This document shows, in pieces, positions 8,166-15,600 of a stretch of 21,686 nucleotides of DNA. Position numbers and translations under genes: made by a program. Each line of letters opens with the position of its first letter. Position 1 is the first letter of the stretch. Origin of the DNA: a virus. The stretch lies in IMG/VR virus record IMGVR_UViG_3300001533_000886, positions 6,384-28,069 of that record. One strand, given 5' to 3'. The notes under the pieces were generated by a model, which made no database searches, was not told the origin of the DNA, and was given only the letters and a program-made list of their open reading frames with translations.

Positions 8166-8462
8166 ATGGGTAAGAAGAATACGTATGTATGTTTAGTTTG
8201 TGGTGAGTGGTTTGAAACAAAAGAAGAGAAGGCACAACATACTTGTAAAAGGGTGTTGACTCGGGATGGTAAACTTGTCGCTGGTAAGAAAAAGATGACC
8301 GAGGATGGTCATAAAGAAGAGCGTAGAATTTTAGGTGAGCGGTTAAAAGAGCTTGGTAAAATTTCTAAACGCTCCGAAATCAATTTTACTGATATTGATG
8401 AGTTAAGAGAGATGGTTGAAGAGGCCGAAACAAAATTAGAAAATAATGAGGATTTTGAATAA
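8166..8462 (+). CDS. Small C2HC zinc-finger protein
   Basis: A 98-residue protein with a single Cys/His cluster at its N-terminus: Cys9, Cys12, His25 and Cys27 in VCLVCGEWFETKEEKAQHTC, the spacing of a compact C2HC zinc finger. The rest is charged and probably helical, with Lys/Arg-rich 55-75 and an acidic C-terminus (EEAETKLENNEDFE). An upstream in-frame ATG at 8115 would place the start inside the preceding terminator hairpin, so I prefer ATG 8166 with AAGGTGG 5 bases before it. The gene is isolated between two terminators, downstream of the cement gene and upstream of the next promoter. Similar small zinc-finger ORFs occur beside phage capsid genes, but I know of no fixed role. DNA or protein binding during head assembly is a guess. 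Confidence 0.72.
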   Translation: MGKKNTYVCLVCGEWFETKEEKAQHTCKRVLTRDGKLVAGKKKMTEDGHKEERRILGERLKELGKISKRSEINFTDIDELREMVEEAETKLENNEDFE

Positions 8463-8499
8463 ATAAGAATTCTTGATAGATATTTAAAAAAGTGTATTT

Positions 8500-8527
8500 G
8501 GGGAGGTGTTAAAACCTCCCTTTTTTT
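8500..8527 (+). terminator. Strong intrinsic terminator closing the capsid block
   Basis: GGGAGGT (8501-8507) pairs perfectly with ACCTCCC (8514-8520) around a 6-base loop, followed directly by TTTTTTT (8521-8527). This is a textbook rho-independent terminator. It lies 38 bases after the zinc-finger stop and about 30 bases before the next predicted -10, so it insulates the capsid block from the neck and tail genes. Confidence 0.92.
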
Positions 8528-8534
8528 AGATATT

Positions 8535-8566
8535 TTGTAAAAATTAAGATGATTATATGATATAAT
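8535..8566 (+). promoter_or_regulatory. Extended -10 promoter ahead of the neck/tail genes
   Basis: TG-A-TATAAT at 8558-8566 repeats exactly the nine-base extended -10 found before the scaffold gene. A TTGTAA box at 8535-8540 is 20 bases upstream of TATAAT, a long spacing. It follows a strong terminator and precedes the connector start at 8600, exactly where a new transcript would need to begin. Confidence 0.6.
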
Positions 8567-8599
8567 TATGAATACGATTGATGAGAGGTATTTAGTTAT

Positions 8600-9130
8600 A
8601 TGGCTATACAGTTTGTTGTAGAAACAGGTACAGGTTTATCCGATTCTACTGCTTATATGGCAGTAGATGAGCTTAAACAGTATTGGGATAATATAGGTTA
8701 CTCATATACCTCAATTACTGATGATAGTATCATGCAGTATATAAATCGTTGTTCTAAGATTATTGATAATATTTATATAAAAGATTTTAGAGGAGTTAGG
8801 TTAAAACAGGAGCAATCATTAGAATGGCCTAGGATTGGAGCTTATTATGCTGATGGTTGGTGGATTAGTTCTTCTACTATACCACAAGAGATAAAAAATG
8901 CGGTTGCTGAAATGGTATATGCCATAACAGCAGATGGTGCTTCACTACAACCGATTATTACTACAAAAAATGCTATTATAGAAGAGTTTGTTAAGGTAGA
9001 TGTTATTGAGGAAAGAAGGAAGTATGCAGAGCCAATAATTTCTAAAGATAGAGTAACTGCTGTAGACGATGCTTTGAAAAGGTTGATACCTTATGTGGGG
9101 TCTATGGGTGGTTTACCAATAAGGATATAA
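8600..9130 (+). CDS. Head-tail connector/adaptor (DnaT-like family)
   Basis: First neck component, expected to bind the portal ring and extend the DNA channel. The 176-residue product opens with FVVETGTGLSDSTAYMAVDEL, the characteristic start of a phage family labelled 'DnaT-like' in databases but regarded as head-tail adaptors of the HK97 gp6 / SPP1 gp15 type. The middle is helical with LEWPRIGAYYADGWWISSSTIP, where the EWPR segment followed by IPxEIKNA is another hallmark, then VAEMVYAI and a C-terminal DALKRLIPYVG. It is the first gene after the promoter at 8558; GAGAGG about 11 bases before ATG is the likely ribosome site. The head-closure gene follows after one base. No evidence here supports a replication role despite the family label. 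Confidence 0.82.
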   Translation: MAIQFVVETGTGLSDSTAYMAVDELKQYWDNIGYSYTSITDDSIMQYINRCSKIIDNIYIKDFRGVRLKQEQSLEWPRIGAYYADGWWISSSTIPQEIKNAVAEMVYAITADGASLQPIITTKNAIIEEFVKVDVIEERRKYAEPIISKDRVTAVDDALKRLIPYVGSMGGLPIRI

Positions 9131-9131
9131 T

Positions 9132-9551
9132 ATGGCTTTTGATTATAATCGTATAGTAGTTAATACCGTTATCCCCCAAATAGCTGATAAAGGTAAGGAT
9201 GTTATTTTAATTAGAGAATTTAGTGTTGATGGGGTTTGGTCAAAGAAATATGATCCTATAACTTATGAACCTTATTGGGAAAATTCAGAAACTGGTGAGA
9301 TTTCATATACTGAGCCTACTGGGTATACTGAGATTTACACAGGCAAGGCTTTAATGACAAACTTTGAGGAAGAGGATTTTAGAGACACTTCAATACAGAG
9401 GGGAGATGTTAAATTATTATCGATAGAATTACCAGCCCCAAGACAAGGTGATGTTTATACAGTTAATGATATTAGATATGTTTATGTAAATCATGAGAAG
9501 TTGGCTCCAGGAGACACTACAGTATTATATAAAATACAGGTGCGAATATAA
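9132..9551 (+). CDS. Head closure/stopper protein
   Basis: A 139-residue beta-rich protein between the connector and the gp10-like gene, the position of head-closure proteins (HK97 gp7 / SPP1 gp16 / lambda FII type) that plug the head and bind the tail. Visible pattern: a helical N-terminus (DYNRIVVNTVIPQIADKG), a beta strand with the sequence DVILIREFSVDG, then KALMTNFEEEDFRDTSIQRGD and a strand leading to LPAPRQGDVYTVNDIRYVYV, which matches the layout of stopper proteins with a long middle loop. Spacing is tight: one base after the connector stop, and its TAA shares a base with the next ATG (TAATG). I assign it mainly by position and by the loop-strand pattern. Confidence 0.72.
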   Translation: MAFDYNRIVVNTVIPQIADKGKDVILIREFSVDGVWSKKYDPITYEPYWENSETGEISYTEPTGYTEIYTGKALMTNFEEEDFRDTSIQRGDVKLLSIELPAPRQGDVYTVNDIRYVYVNHEKLAPGDTTVLYKIQVRI

Positions 9552-10006
9552 TGGGTGAATTTACGAAGTCTATAGAGGCTTATATAGAAAAAACAACTAA
9601 GAACGCCGATTCAATTTTTAAGGAAACTGTTTCAGAAGTTTTTACTAGAATTGTGGATAAGACTCCAGTTGATGTTGATGATACTAAGCATAGAGGAAAA
9701 ACTAAAGGTAATTGGCAGATTGGTATTGATTCTATTCCAACAGAAGTTTTAGATTCATCAGACCCTTCTGGTTCTGCCACAAAAAGTAGAGAGTTATCTA
9801 AGTTAAAGAATGCAGAAGAAACAGTGTATATTGTACATAATGAACCGCATATACATTTATTGGAGTTCGGTTTATATCCTAAGCCGGGCGGCCCGAAAAC
9901 AGCTAATGGTTATTCTACACAAGCTCCAAAGGGTATGGTTAGAACAACATTAAATGAATTTAATACAATTTTTAAAAGGGTTGTTAATTCTAAAAAGGGT
10001 GTATAA
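9551..10006 (+). CDS. HK97 gp10-like tail completion protein
   Basis: A 151-residue neck or tail protein of the HK97 gp10 family. It starts with a long amphipathic helix, then the signature TPVDVDDTKHRGKTKGNWQ at about residues 37-55, corresponding to the 'TPVDTGRARANW' consensus of the family. The later VHNEPHIHLLEFGLYPKPGG is the family's 'N..pYa..lEfG' element, and APKGMVRTTLNEF near the C-terminus matches 'pkGmvr.al'. The start codon overlaps the preceding stop by one base, so translation is probably coupled. Family members are placed between head closure and tail terminator, as here, and are needed for tail completion or head-tail joining; the exact structural location varies between phages. 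Confidence 0.85.
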   Translation: MGEFTKSIEAYIEKTTKNADSIFKETVSEVFTRIVDKTPVDVDDTKHRGKTKGNWQIGIDSIPTEVLDSSDPSGSATKSRELSKLKNAEETVYIVHNEPHIHLLEFGLYPKPGGPKTANGYSTQAPKGMVRTTLNEFNTIFKRVVNSKKGV

Positions 10007-10423
10007 ATGACTGATTTTGATATATTGAGTGCTTTGAACTTTAGGTTATCTGAGTTTCTTTCAGAACATTCAATAGCTGTAGCTTACCCTAATGATAACT
10101 ATAATCCTTCTGAAGGAACGTCTTATATAAAAGTTGATTTGTTACCGAGTGAAACTGTTCCAGAAGCTATAGGAATTGGTTCAAAAACAAGGCATTCCGG
10201 GATTTATCAGTTAATGGTAATTGTCCCTAAGTATAATTCTTTGGGTGGCGTGAAGGTTGTGGTTGATAAGCTTAAAAAGTTTTTCAAGATGTCAACTACA
10301 GTAACATTTAATCAGGTGTTCATAAGAATAACAAAGTTTCAAGTGAACAGTTATCGGGAGGATGAAGTCTGGTTTTATCAACCAGTCTCCATATATTATA
10401 GATCAGATTTAGAAAATAGTTAA
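10007..10423 (+). CDS. Tail terminator protein (DUF4128-like)
   Basis: Predicted protein that caps the tail tube after polymerisation stops and docks on the head neck (lambda gpU role). The 138-residue product shows the DUF4128 pattern: an N-terminal helix (ILSALNFRLSEFL), AVAYPNDNYNPSEGTSYIKV where the 'pN..f.P..g.pyi.v' element is typical, then a strand with SETVPEAIGIG, HSGIYQLMVIVP, and a C-terminal VSIYYRSD strand. It starts directly at the gp10-like stop (TAAATG) and sits immediately before the major tail protein, which is the standard place for a tail terminator. AAAAGGGTG upstream of the ATG is an adequate ribosome site. Confidence 0.82.
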   Translation: MTDFDILSALNFRLSEFLSEHSIAVAYPNDNYNPSEGTSYIKVDLLPSETVPEAIGIGSKTRHSGIYQLMVIVPKYNSLGGVKVVVDKLKKFFKMSTTVTFNQVFIRITKFQVNSYREDEVWFYQPVSIYYRSDLENS

Positions 10424-10437
10424 TTGGAGGATTAAAT

Positions 10438-10851
10438 ATGGCTAGTGGATCGGAACGCTACATAGCGTATGCAAAAGAGACAATTGAAAAGGACGCTCCT
10501 ACGGGGGTCTACCAAAAACTAAGGACAACTGGTGGTGCAGGTATTAGTAATGAACGCACCAGTGTAACATCTAATGAAATTCGAGATGATAGGCAGATTA
10601 CTATTTCCAGATTAGGGAACAATCAGCCTAATGTAACTGTACCTTATGAATTTTCTTGGGAAACTTATGATTCCATTTTTGAAGGGGCTTTAGGGAACAC
10701 ATGGGTCGGTGATTATGAACTTACTGAGACTGTTTCATTTGGTGACGCCGACGATACAATTACTTTAGACGATGCTTCTAGTTGGGAAACTAAAGGTTTA
10801 GCAGTAGGTGATTATTTAATAGTTAGAGATTCTGTGGAGTATATGTTGTAG
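10438..10851 (+). CDS. Major tail (tube) protein, N-terminal part, frame 1
   Basis: First part of the tail tube subunit. It has a strong ribosome site (ATTGGAGGA) like the capsid gene. The 137-residue frame contains the family opening: RYIAYAKETIEKDAPTGVYQ, RTTGGAG, SVTSNEIRDDRQI, RLGNNQP, then YEFSWETYDSIFEGALGNTW. This matches roughly 300-400-residue tail tube proteins of siphoviruses. The frame then enters a beta-rich inserted domain (TITLDDASSW, GLAVGDYLIV) and stops at TAG 10849-10851, in mid-strand. The continuation is present in the -1 frame, open from 10827. I therefore read this as one gene of about 1436 bases broken by a frameshift, rather than two genes. A truncated tube protein of 137 residues lacking the C-terminal core would not be expected to form a tail. 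Confidence 0.8.
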   Translation: MASGSERYIAYAKETIEKDAPTGVYQKLRTTGGAGISNERTSVTSNEIRDDRQITISRLGNNQPNVTVPYEFSWETYDSIFEGALGNTWVGDYELTETVSFGDADDTITLDDASSWETKGLAVGDYLIVRDSVEYML

Positions 10852-11873
10852 ATTCATTTGCTGATAGTGGTGGGACTTCCGATGTTGTTTCTGTTTTAGC
10901 CGCTGATGGTGTCGCAGGAATTTCATTTACTTCGGAAGCTAGTGTTGAGATTAAGGTTGATGGTGGGGCTGATGGTGGGGCTTATGGGGGTCGTATAGAC
11001 ACTACCGGAAATACATTGACTGTGAGTTCTACCAATAAAACTATTACAGCGGCAACGGCCACTTTTAGTAGTTTTCGTGTAGGTGATGCTGTTTATTTTG
11101 ATGGATTTACCAGTCCAGGAAACAATGGGTATAAAGTTGTTACGGCTGTAACCGACACTGTATTGACTTTTGGGGATGATACGCTTACGAATGAGACAAC
11201 AACTACTGTCGATGTTGACTACGCCATGCACGTCGCCCTACTTACTGTAGGTACCGAGCTTTCTACTTATACCTTAGAAGAAGGTTTTACTGATGTTAGT
11301 GAGTATCATTATTCGGCGGGTTGTAAAGTTGGGTCTATGTCAATGTCTATCCAGCCTGATTCTGTACTAACCGGAGATTTTAGTTTTCAGGGTCAGACTT
11401 ATAGTGGGATGTCTGCAACACCGATTTCTTCTTCGACAACTCAGGTAACAACTACAGAGGTGTTTGACTCTTATACAGGTAGTCTTTACTTTGGAGCCGA
11501 TTTTCAGTGTGTAATCACGGGCTTGGATTTTACCCTGGATAATGGCTTGAATCGTAGATATGCTTTAATGCAGAAAGATGCTTGTGGAATTGGTGAAGGT
11601 CGGTCGAATGTATCTGGTACTGTTAATGCTTATTTCCCGGATTCTACTCTAGCAGATAAGTTTAACGATGAGGATGTTTTTGAGGTACGAATTCAGCTAA
11701 AAGACCTTAATGATAATTCTTATACTTTTGGATGGCCTAGAATGAAGTTCACCTCTGATTCCAGAGATGTTACTGAAAATGATGTTACTGAATCTTTGGG
11801 TTTTATGGCTTTGGGTGGCAATACAGAATTGACAAATATGTACATTCGCAAACAACCCAATAAACCTGTATAA
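10827..11873 (+). CDS. Major tail (tube) protein, C-terminal part, frame 3
   Basis: Remainder of the tail tube protein in the -1 frame relative to 10438-10851. The open frame begins after a stop at 10824-10826, so the two frames overlap by 25 bases. The first usable start is TTG at 11016, with no Shine-Dalgarno before it, which argues against independent translation. Content: a beta-rich inserted domain (FSSFRVGDAVYFDGFTSPGN, VVTAVTDTVLTF), then the conserved core continues with TYTLEEGFTDVSEYHY, GSMSMSIQPDSVLTGDFSF, FDSYTGSLYFG, TGLDFTLDNGLNRRYALM, GRSNVSGTVNAYF and a final IRKQPNK. These segments are the normal second half of this tail tube family. Removing two bases (AT) from TATAT at 10840-10844 would join EY to VVDSF in a natural-looking sequence. 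Confidence 0.78.
   Translation, partial: RFCGVYVVDSFADSGGTSDVVSVLAADGVAGISFTSEASVEIKVDGGADGGAYGGRIDTTGNTLTVSSTNKTITAATATFSSFRVGDAVYFDGFTSPGNNGYKVVTAVTDTVLTFGDDTLTNETTTTVDVDYAMHVALLTVGTELSTYTLEEGFTDVSEYHYSAGCKVGSMSMSIQPDSVLTGDFSFQGQTYSGMSATPISSSTTQVTTTEVFDSYTGSLYFGADFQCVITGLDFTLDNGLNRRYALMQKDACGIGEGRSNVSGTVNAYFPDSTLADKFNDEDVFEVRIQLKDLNDNSYTFGWPRMKFTSDSRDVTENDVTESLGFMALGGNTELTNMYIRKQPNKPV
10838..10851 (+). other. Frameshift junction in the major tail protein gene
   Basis: Frame 1 reads GAG TAT ATG TTG TAG and stops. The conserved protein resumes in frame 3 as GTT GTA GAT TCA. Deleting one AT from TATAT gives GAG TAT GTT GTA GAT TCA (EYVVDS), which restores the frame. No X XXY YYZ slippery heptamer is visible here. 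A sequence error, a real mutation or an unusual recoding event are all possible. Confidence 0.7.
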
Positions 11874-11880
11874 GGTAGTT

Positions 11881-11909
11881 TATAGTGGGGCTGTAGGCCC
11901 CACACTATA
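11881..11909 (+). terminator. Hairpin after the major tail protein gene
   Basis: TATAGTGGGGC pairs with GCCCCA-CA-CTATA: a GC-rich 6-bp inner stem (TGGGGC/GCCCCA, 11885-11890 with 11896-11901) with a 5-base loop, extended by a 5-bp AT-rich outer stem after a 2-base bulge. It sits 7 bases after the tail-protein stop. There is no U-tract (TAATAAAG follows), so it may act as a weak terminator or protect the 3' end of the abundant tail-protein message, reducing expression of the chaperones downstream. Confidence 0.55.
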
Positions 11910-11934
11910 ATAAAGAATTAAGAGGTAATGTAGT

Positions 11935-12312
11935 ATGGATTTTGGAAAATTGGATGTAAGTGCTAAAAGTGAAGAAGGTTCTTGGATGGTTATCCAGGAC
12001 TATGAAGGTGATGAAACTGATGCTAGAATTAAAGTGGTAGGTCAGGATTCTAAAATTTTTAAGAAGCGTATGCACAGATTTGCGGATATCAATCGAAAGA
12101 AAAAGAATGGGTTGAAAGCTGCTGAAATTGAGCGAGAGTTTTTAGAAACTTATGCGTCTTGTTGTGTTGAATTTGAAAATTGTTTTGTTGGTAAGAAAGA
12201 AATTAAAGCCGATAATCTGGAAGATGTTATTGAATTTTTAGAAACTTTCCGTTTTATTTTAGATCAAGTTTCTACGTTTTCTGGAGATCGTAGCAATTTT
12301 TTATCGAATTAA
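11935..12312 (+). CDS. Tail assembly chaperone (gpG-like)
   Basis: A 125-residue chaperone for the tape measure protein, equivalent in position to lambda gpG. It starts MDFGKLDVSAKSEEG, is charged and mixed alpha/beta in the first half, and has a helical second half with ADNLEDVIEFLETFRFILDQV. It ends with GDRSNFLSN. The last codons AAT TTT TTA contain the heptamer T TTT TTA, and the -1 frame is open through the stop into the next ORF, so a fraction of ribosomes should make a G-T fusion of about 250 residues. It lies between major tail protein and tape measure, the invariant site of this gene pair. AGAGG is 9 bases before ATG, and the minimal ATG-TAG lies just before the start. Confidence 0.88.
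   Translation: MDFGKLDVSAKSEEGSWMVIQDYEGDETDARIKVVGQDSKIFKKRMHRFADINRKKKNGLKAAEIEREFLETYASCCVEFENCFVGKKEIKADNLEDVIEFLETFRFILDQVSTFSGDRSNFLSN
12297..12303 (+). promoter_or_regulatory. Programmed -1 ribosomal frameshift site, T TTT TTA
   Basis: In the chaperone frame the codons are AAT TTT TTA TCG AAT TAA. The heptamer T TTT TTA fits the X XXY YYZ rule, so both tRNAs can re-pair one base back as TTT TTT. The next codon is then ATC at 12303, and the -1 frame reads IELRDKLCSEVKKHL without a stop into the second ORF. The 0-frame stop follows two codons after the slip. I see no convincing long stem immediately downstream. Confidence 0.88.
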
Positions 12313-12686
12313 GGGATAAATTATGTAGTGAGGTGAAAAAACATCTCACTCTTAATTATATCTCTTCTAAGAAAAAGGTGTCTTTAAGGTCGCAGTTAGA
12401 AAAAGTTTGGGATCAGATTGGCCAGATACCACCTAAATTGGAAGAATTGAGCCCCGATGTTCCAGCCGCAGGAGTTGATTTATGGAATTTTTTCTGGGAT
12501 CTGAAAACTGGTGAAACAATAACTTGGAATGAAATTCTTAGTTATTCCCAGTATATAGGTATTGAATTTGAGCTATGGCAAATTAGTGTTTTTTTTGCTA
12601 TGAATGCGGAGCATAATAAATACATTCAAGAAGTTGAGTTCCCAGAAAATAAAACACCAAAGAATAAACCTGGGGTTAAGAGGTAA
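12303..12686 (+). CDS. Tail assembly chaperone, frameshift extension (gpT-like)
   Basis: C-terminal T domain of the G-T fusion, read after the -1 shift at 12297-12303; 127 residues follow the slip. It begins IELRDKLCSEVKKHL, has a short basic stretch (SSKKKVSLRSQ), then WDQIGQIPPKLEEL, and a helical aromatic-rich part (VDLWNFFWDLKTGETITW, ELWQISVFFAMNAEHNKY), ending in a basic PKNKPGVKR tail. In lambda-type phages the T part binds the tail tube protein while G coats the tape measure. An internal GTG at 12333 could start a 117-residue product, but the only purine-rich sequence near it overlaps the start, so frameshift translation is the better reading. The tape measure starts two bases after its stop. 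Confidence 0.83.
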   Translation: MELRDKLCSEVKKHLTLNYISSKKKVSLRSQLEKVWDQIGQIPPKLEELSPDVPAAGVDLWNFFWDLKTGETITWNEILSYSQYIGIEFELWQISVFFAMNAEHNKYIQEVEFPENKTPKNKPGVKR

Positions 12687-12688
12687 AT

Positions 12689-15600
12689 ATGGATTTTGCA
12701 CCATTAGTAATTAAAATTTATTCCAAAGATGCAGTTAAAGCGTTATCCGATCTAGGTGTAACTGCTGAAAAAGTAGAAAAAGCTATAGACAAAATGTCTA
12801 ATGGTGCTACTCAAGGTGCAAAAAAAGCGAAAACTGAGTTTGAAAAGTTTTCTGATAGTGTAAATAAAGTATCTACAAAGTTAAATACATTCTCTAAAAA
12901 TATGAATCGGTATGTAACATTACCATTGATTGCTGCTGGAGCTGCATCAGTTAAAATGTCTACAGACTTAAATAAAGGTATGGCTTCTGTAGGTACTTTG
13001 ATTCCACAACAAACAGCAAAGCTTATGGAATACAAAGAAAGTATAAAAGATTTAGCTATAGAAACAGGTAAGTCTTTTAAGGATTTGACTAGAGGTTTAT
13101 ATGAAACTATTTCCGCTTTTCCAGGAACAGAATCTGCTATTGAGGTAACTGAGTTAGCGGCAAAAACCGCTAGAGCAGGTTTGTCAACAACTAAAGAGGC
13201 CTTGTCTCTTTTATCAGCAACTACAAAAGCATATGGTGATACTTCTTTGGAGGCCCAACAGAAAGTTGCTGATTTAGCGTTTATTGCTATAAAACTAGGT
13301 CAAACAACTTTTCCAGAAATGGCCTCAGCTATACAGAAGGTTACAGAGCGTTCTGCAGCATTAGGTGTGACCCAAGAGGAATTATTTTCTGTATTTGGTT
13401 CATTCACAGGTGTAACGGGTGATGCGGAAATGGCCGCAACACAAATGCGATCTGCTTTAATTGCTATATCCAAACCAACTCAAGAATTAAAAAAAGTATT
13501 AGAGTCTCTAGGTTTTGTTGGTACAAATGCCGCTAAAAATTTAATAGCTAAAGATGGATTACAAGGGGCCTTTAAGAAAATAATAGATACTTCCAATCAG
13601 ATGGGTTTTTCTTTGCAAGATGTTTTTCGTCGTATAGAGGGTGTGACTTTTGCGGGACAGTTAACAGGTAAGTTAGCAAAGAAATTTCAAGAATTAGAAG
13701 AGGCTGTTAAAGACTCTTCTTTTGCTATGATAGAGGCTTACAGACAACAAACAGAGGGTGCTAATGAAACTGGGTTTGCTATGGAGCAAGCTTTCAGAGC
13801 AGGACAAGTGGCTTTAACAGAATTAGGCGATGTTATTGCCCCAATGGTATTAGATGTATCTCAGAAAATAGTAGAATTATCTCAAGCTTTTTCTAATTTA
13901 GATTCTGGTACGAAAGAATTTATAGTAGGTTTAGGTGGTACAGCAGTTGCTTTTGGTTTATTATTGACAGTTGCTGCTAAACTCACTAAACTATTTGGGG
14001 CTTTGTTATTATTGGTACCTAAATTAGAATTAGCTTTTTTAGAGTTAGCAACAAACCCCGCTATAGCTGGTTTATTAGGGCCTTTAGGTGCTTTAGCGGC
14101 GGCGGCGGCTGTTGGTGGTATAATAACATTTGTTATAAAAAATGAGATAGAGAAGCAAAGTGTAGGAAATATAACCTCTGGTATGGATAATGAGCAGGGT
14201 GAAATTTATACGGAGAGGCTTGGTGAGGAGGTTATAATAAACTTCTTCAGAGATTTTGACAAAGCATATAAAGATTCCACACTGAAAATAACTGGGGGCG
14301 AGGCTGTTGGCGGTATGATGTCCCCAACAATTATAGAAGAATCAGATTTAACTTTAACGCAAGCTTCTAGTATTTTAGATGAATTAACACAAAAATATGA
14401 CTTAACTTTAAGTGTAACTCGTGATATTTTGTTAGCTAATGATAACCTAACAAATAAACAAAAAGAACAAATAAAAAATGCCGCAGATTTACGTGTTGGT
14501 TATAAAGATTTAGTAGGGGATGCACAAGCGGCTGCCAATAAACTTCTTGAGCAAGAAGAAGATCGCAAAAAGGGGATCGAATCTGCTATTGAGTTACAAC
14601 GTACTGCTATGAAGGATTTTGAGCAGCGTACTGAAGATATGCAAGCTAAAGGTCAGATTACGGAAAAAGAAAAACTAAGAATGCAACTGGAATATTATAA
14701 TAAATTACGTGATGGTTTAATATCCATAGCTTCTGACATGGATTTAACAGACGAACAAGATGCTTGGCTTTTAGCTTTAAATAGGTTTGTGAATACTACA
14801 AAAGATGAGTTAGGAAAGTTTGGTGGTGTAAATAAAAAGGTTACTGATGAGGTTACTTATGCTTGGGAACAAGCTGTTGAAGTTTATGAAGCTAGTATGG
14901 GGAGACTTCCAGACGCCGTAAATTTAGGTTTAATAACACCATTAGATGCAGTACAAAAAGAGATAAAAGCTACTCAAGATTTGATGATGACTGGTTTGCA
15001 GTTAAAAGCTCCTACGGAAGATTTAGATGCGTATAAGAAAAAATTAGAAGAATTAAATCGAACTTTTGTTGAAACACAAAAAGCTTCACATTCTGTAGAA
15101 CTGCGTGAATTTTATAGGAATAGAGAGTTAGGTTTATCACAATTTGAAATTGAACTTTTACCAAAAACAGAAATTTTCGATCTTAGAATAGAACAGATAA
15201 AAGCAGAGTTAGATGCTTTATATAAATCCTATGCTGATATAAAACCAATAGGTAGTTTTGTTTCAGCTGAAGATTTAGAAAAGTTAGGTCAAACAACCGA
15301 ACAAATAAAAAAACTTAAAGATGAGTTAAAACAAATTAAAGTAGAAGATGTGTGGGAAAGTATTCAATTAGAGGCATTACAGACAACATTACAAACTTTA
15401 TCATCGTCAATAGGTGTATACGGTAAAGAAGTAGGTAAAGCTGCCAGAGCTTCTGAAGGAGCCACGGCTAGAATGGAAGAAATGTCCGTTGCTGCCCATA
15501 GCTTAGTCAGTTCATTATTAGAAATGATACCTGCTTTGATGATGTCTGCTGGTTTGCAATTATTAACTACACTGGATCCAGCATCAGTGGCCCTAGGAGT

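Noticed and set aside
10838-10851. Classical programmed -1 frameshift in the major tail gene
   Set aside because: No X XXY YYZ heptamer exists in the 25-base overlap; the AT duplication in TATAT is a simpler explanation, though recoding cannot be excluded.
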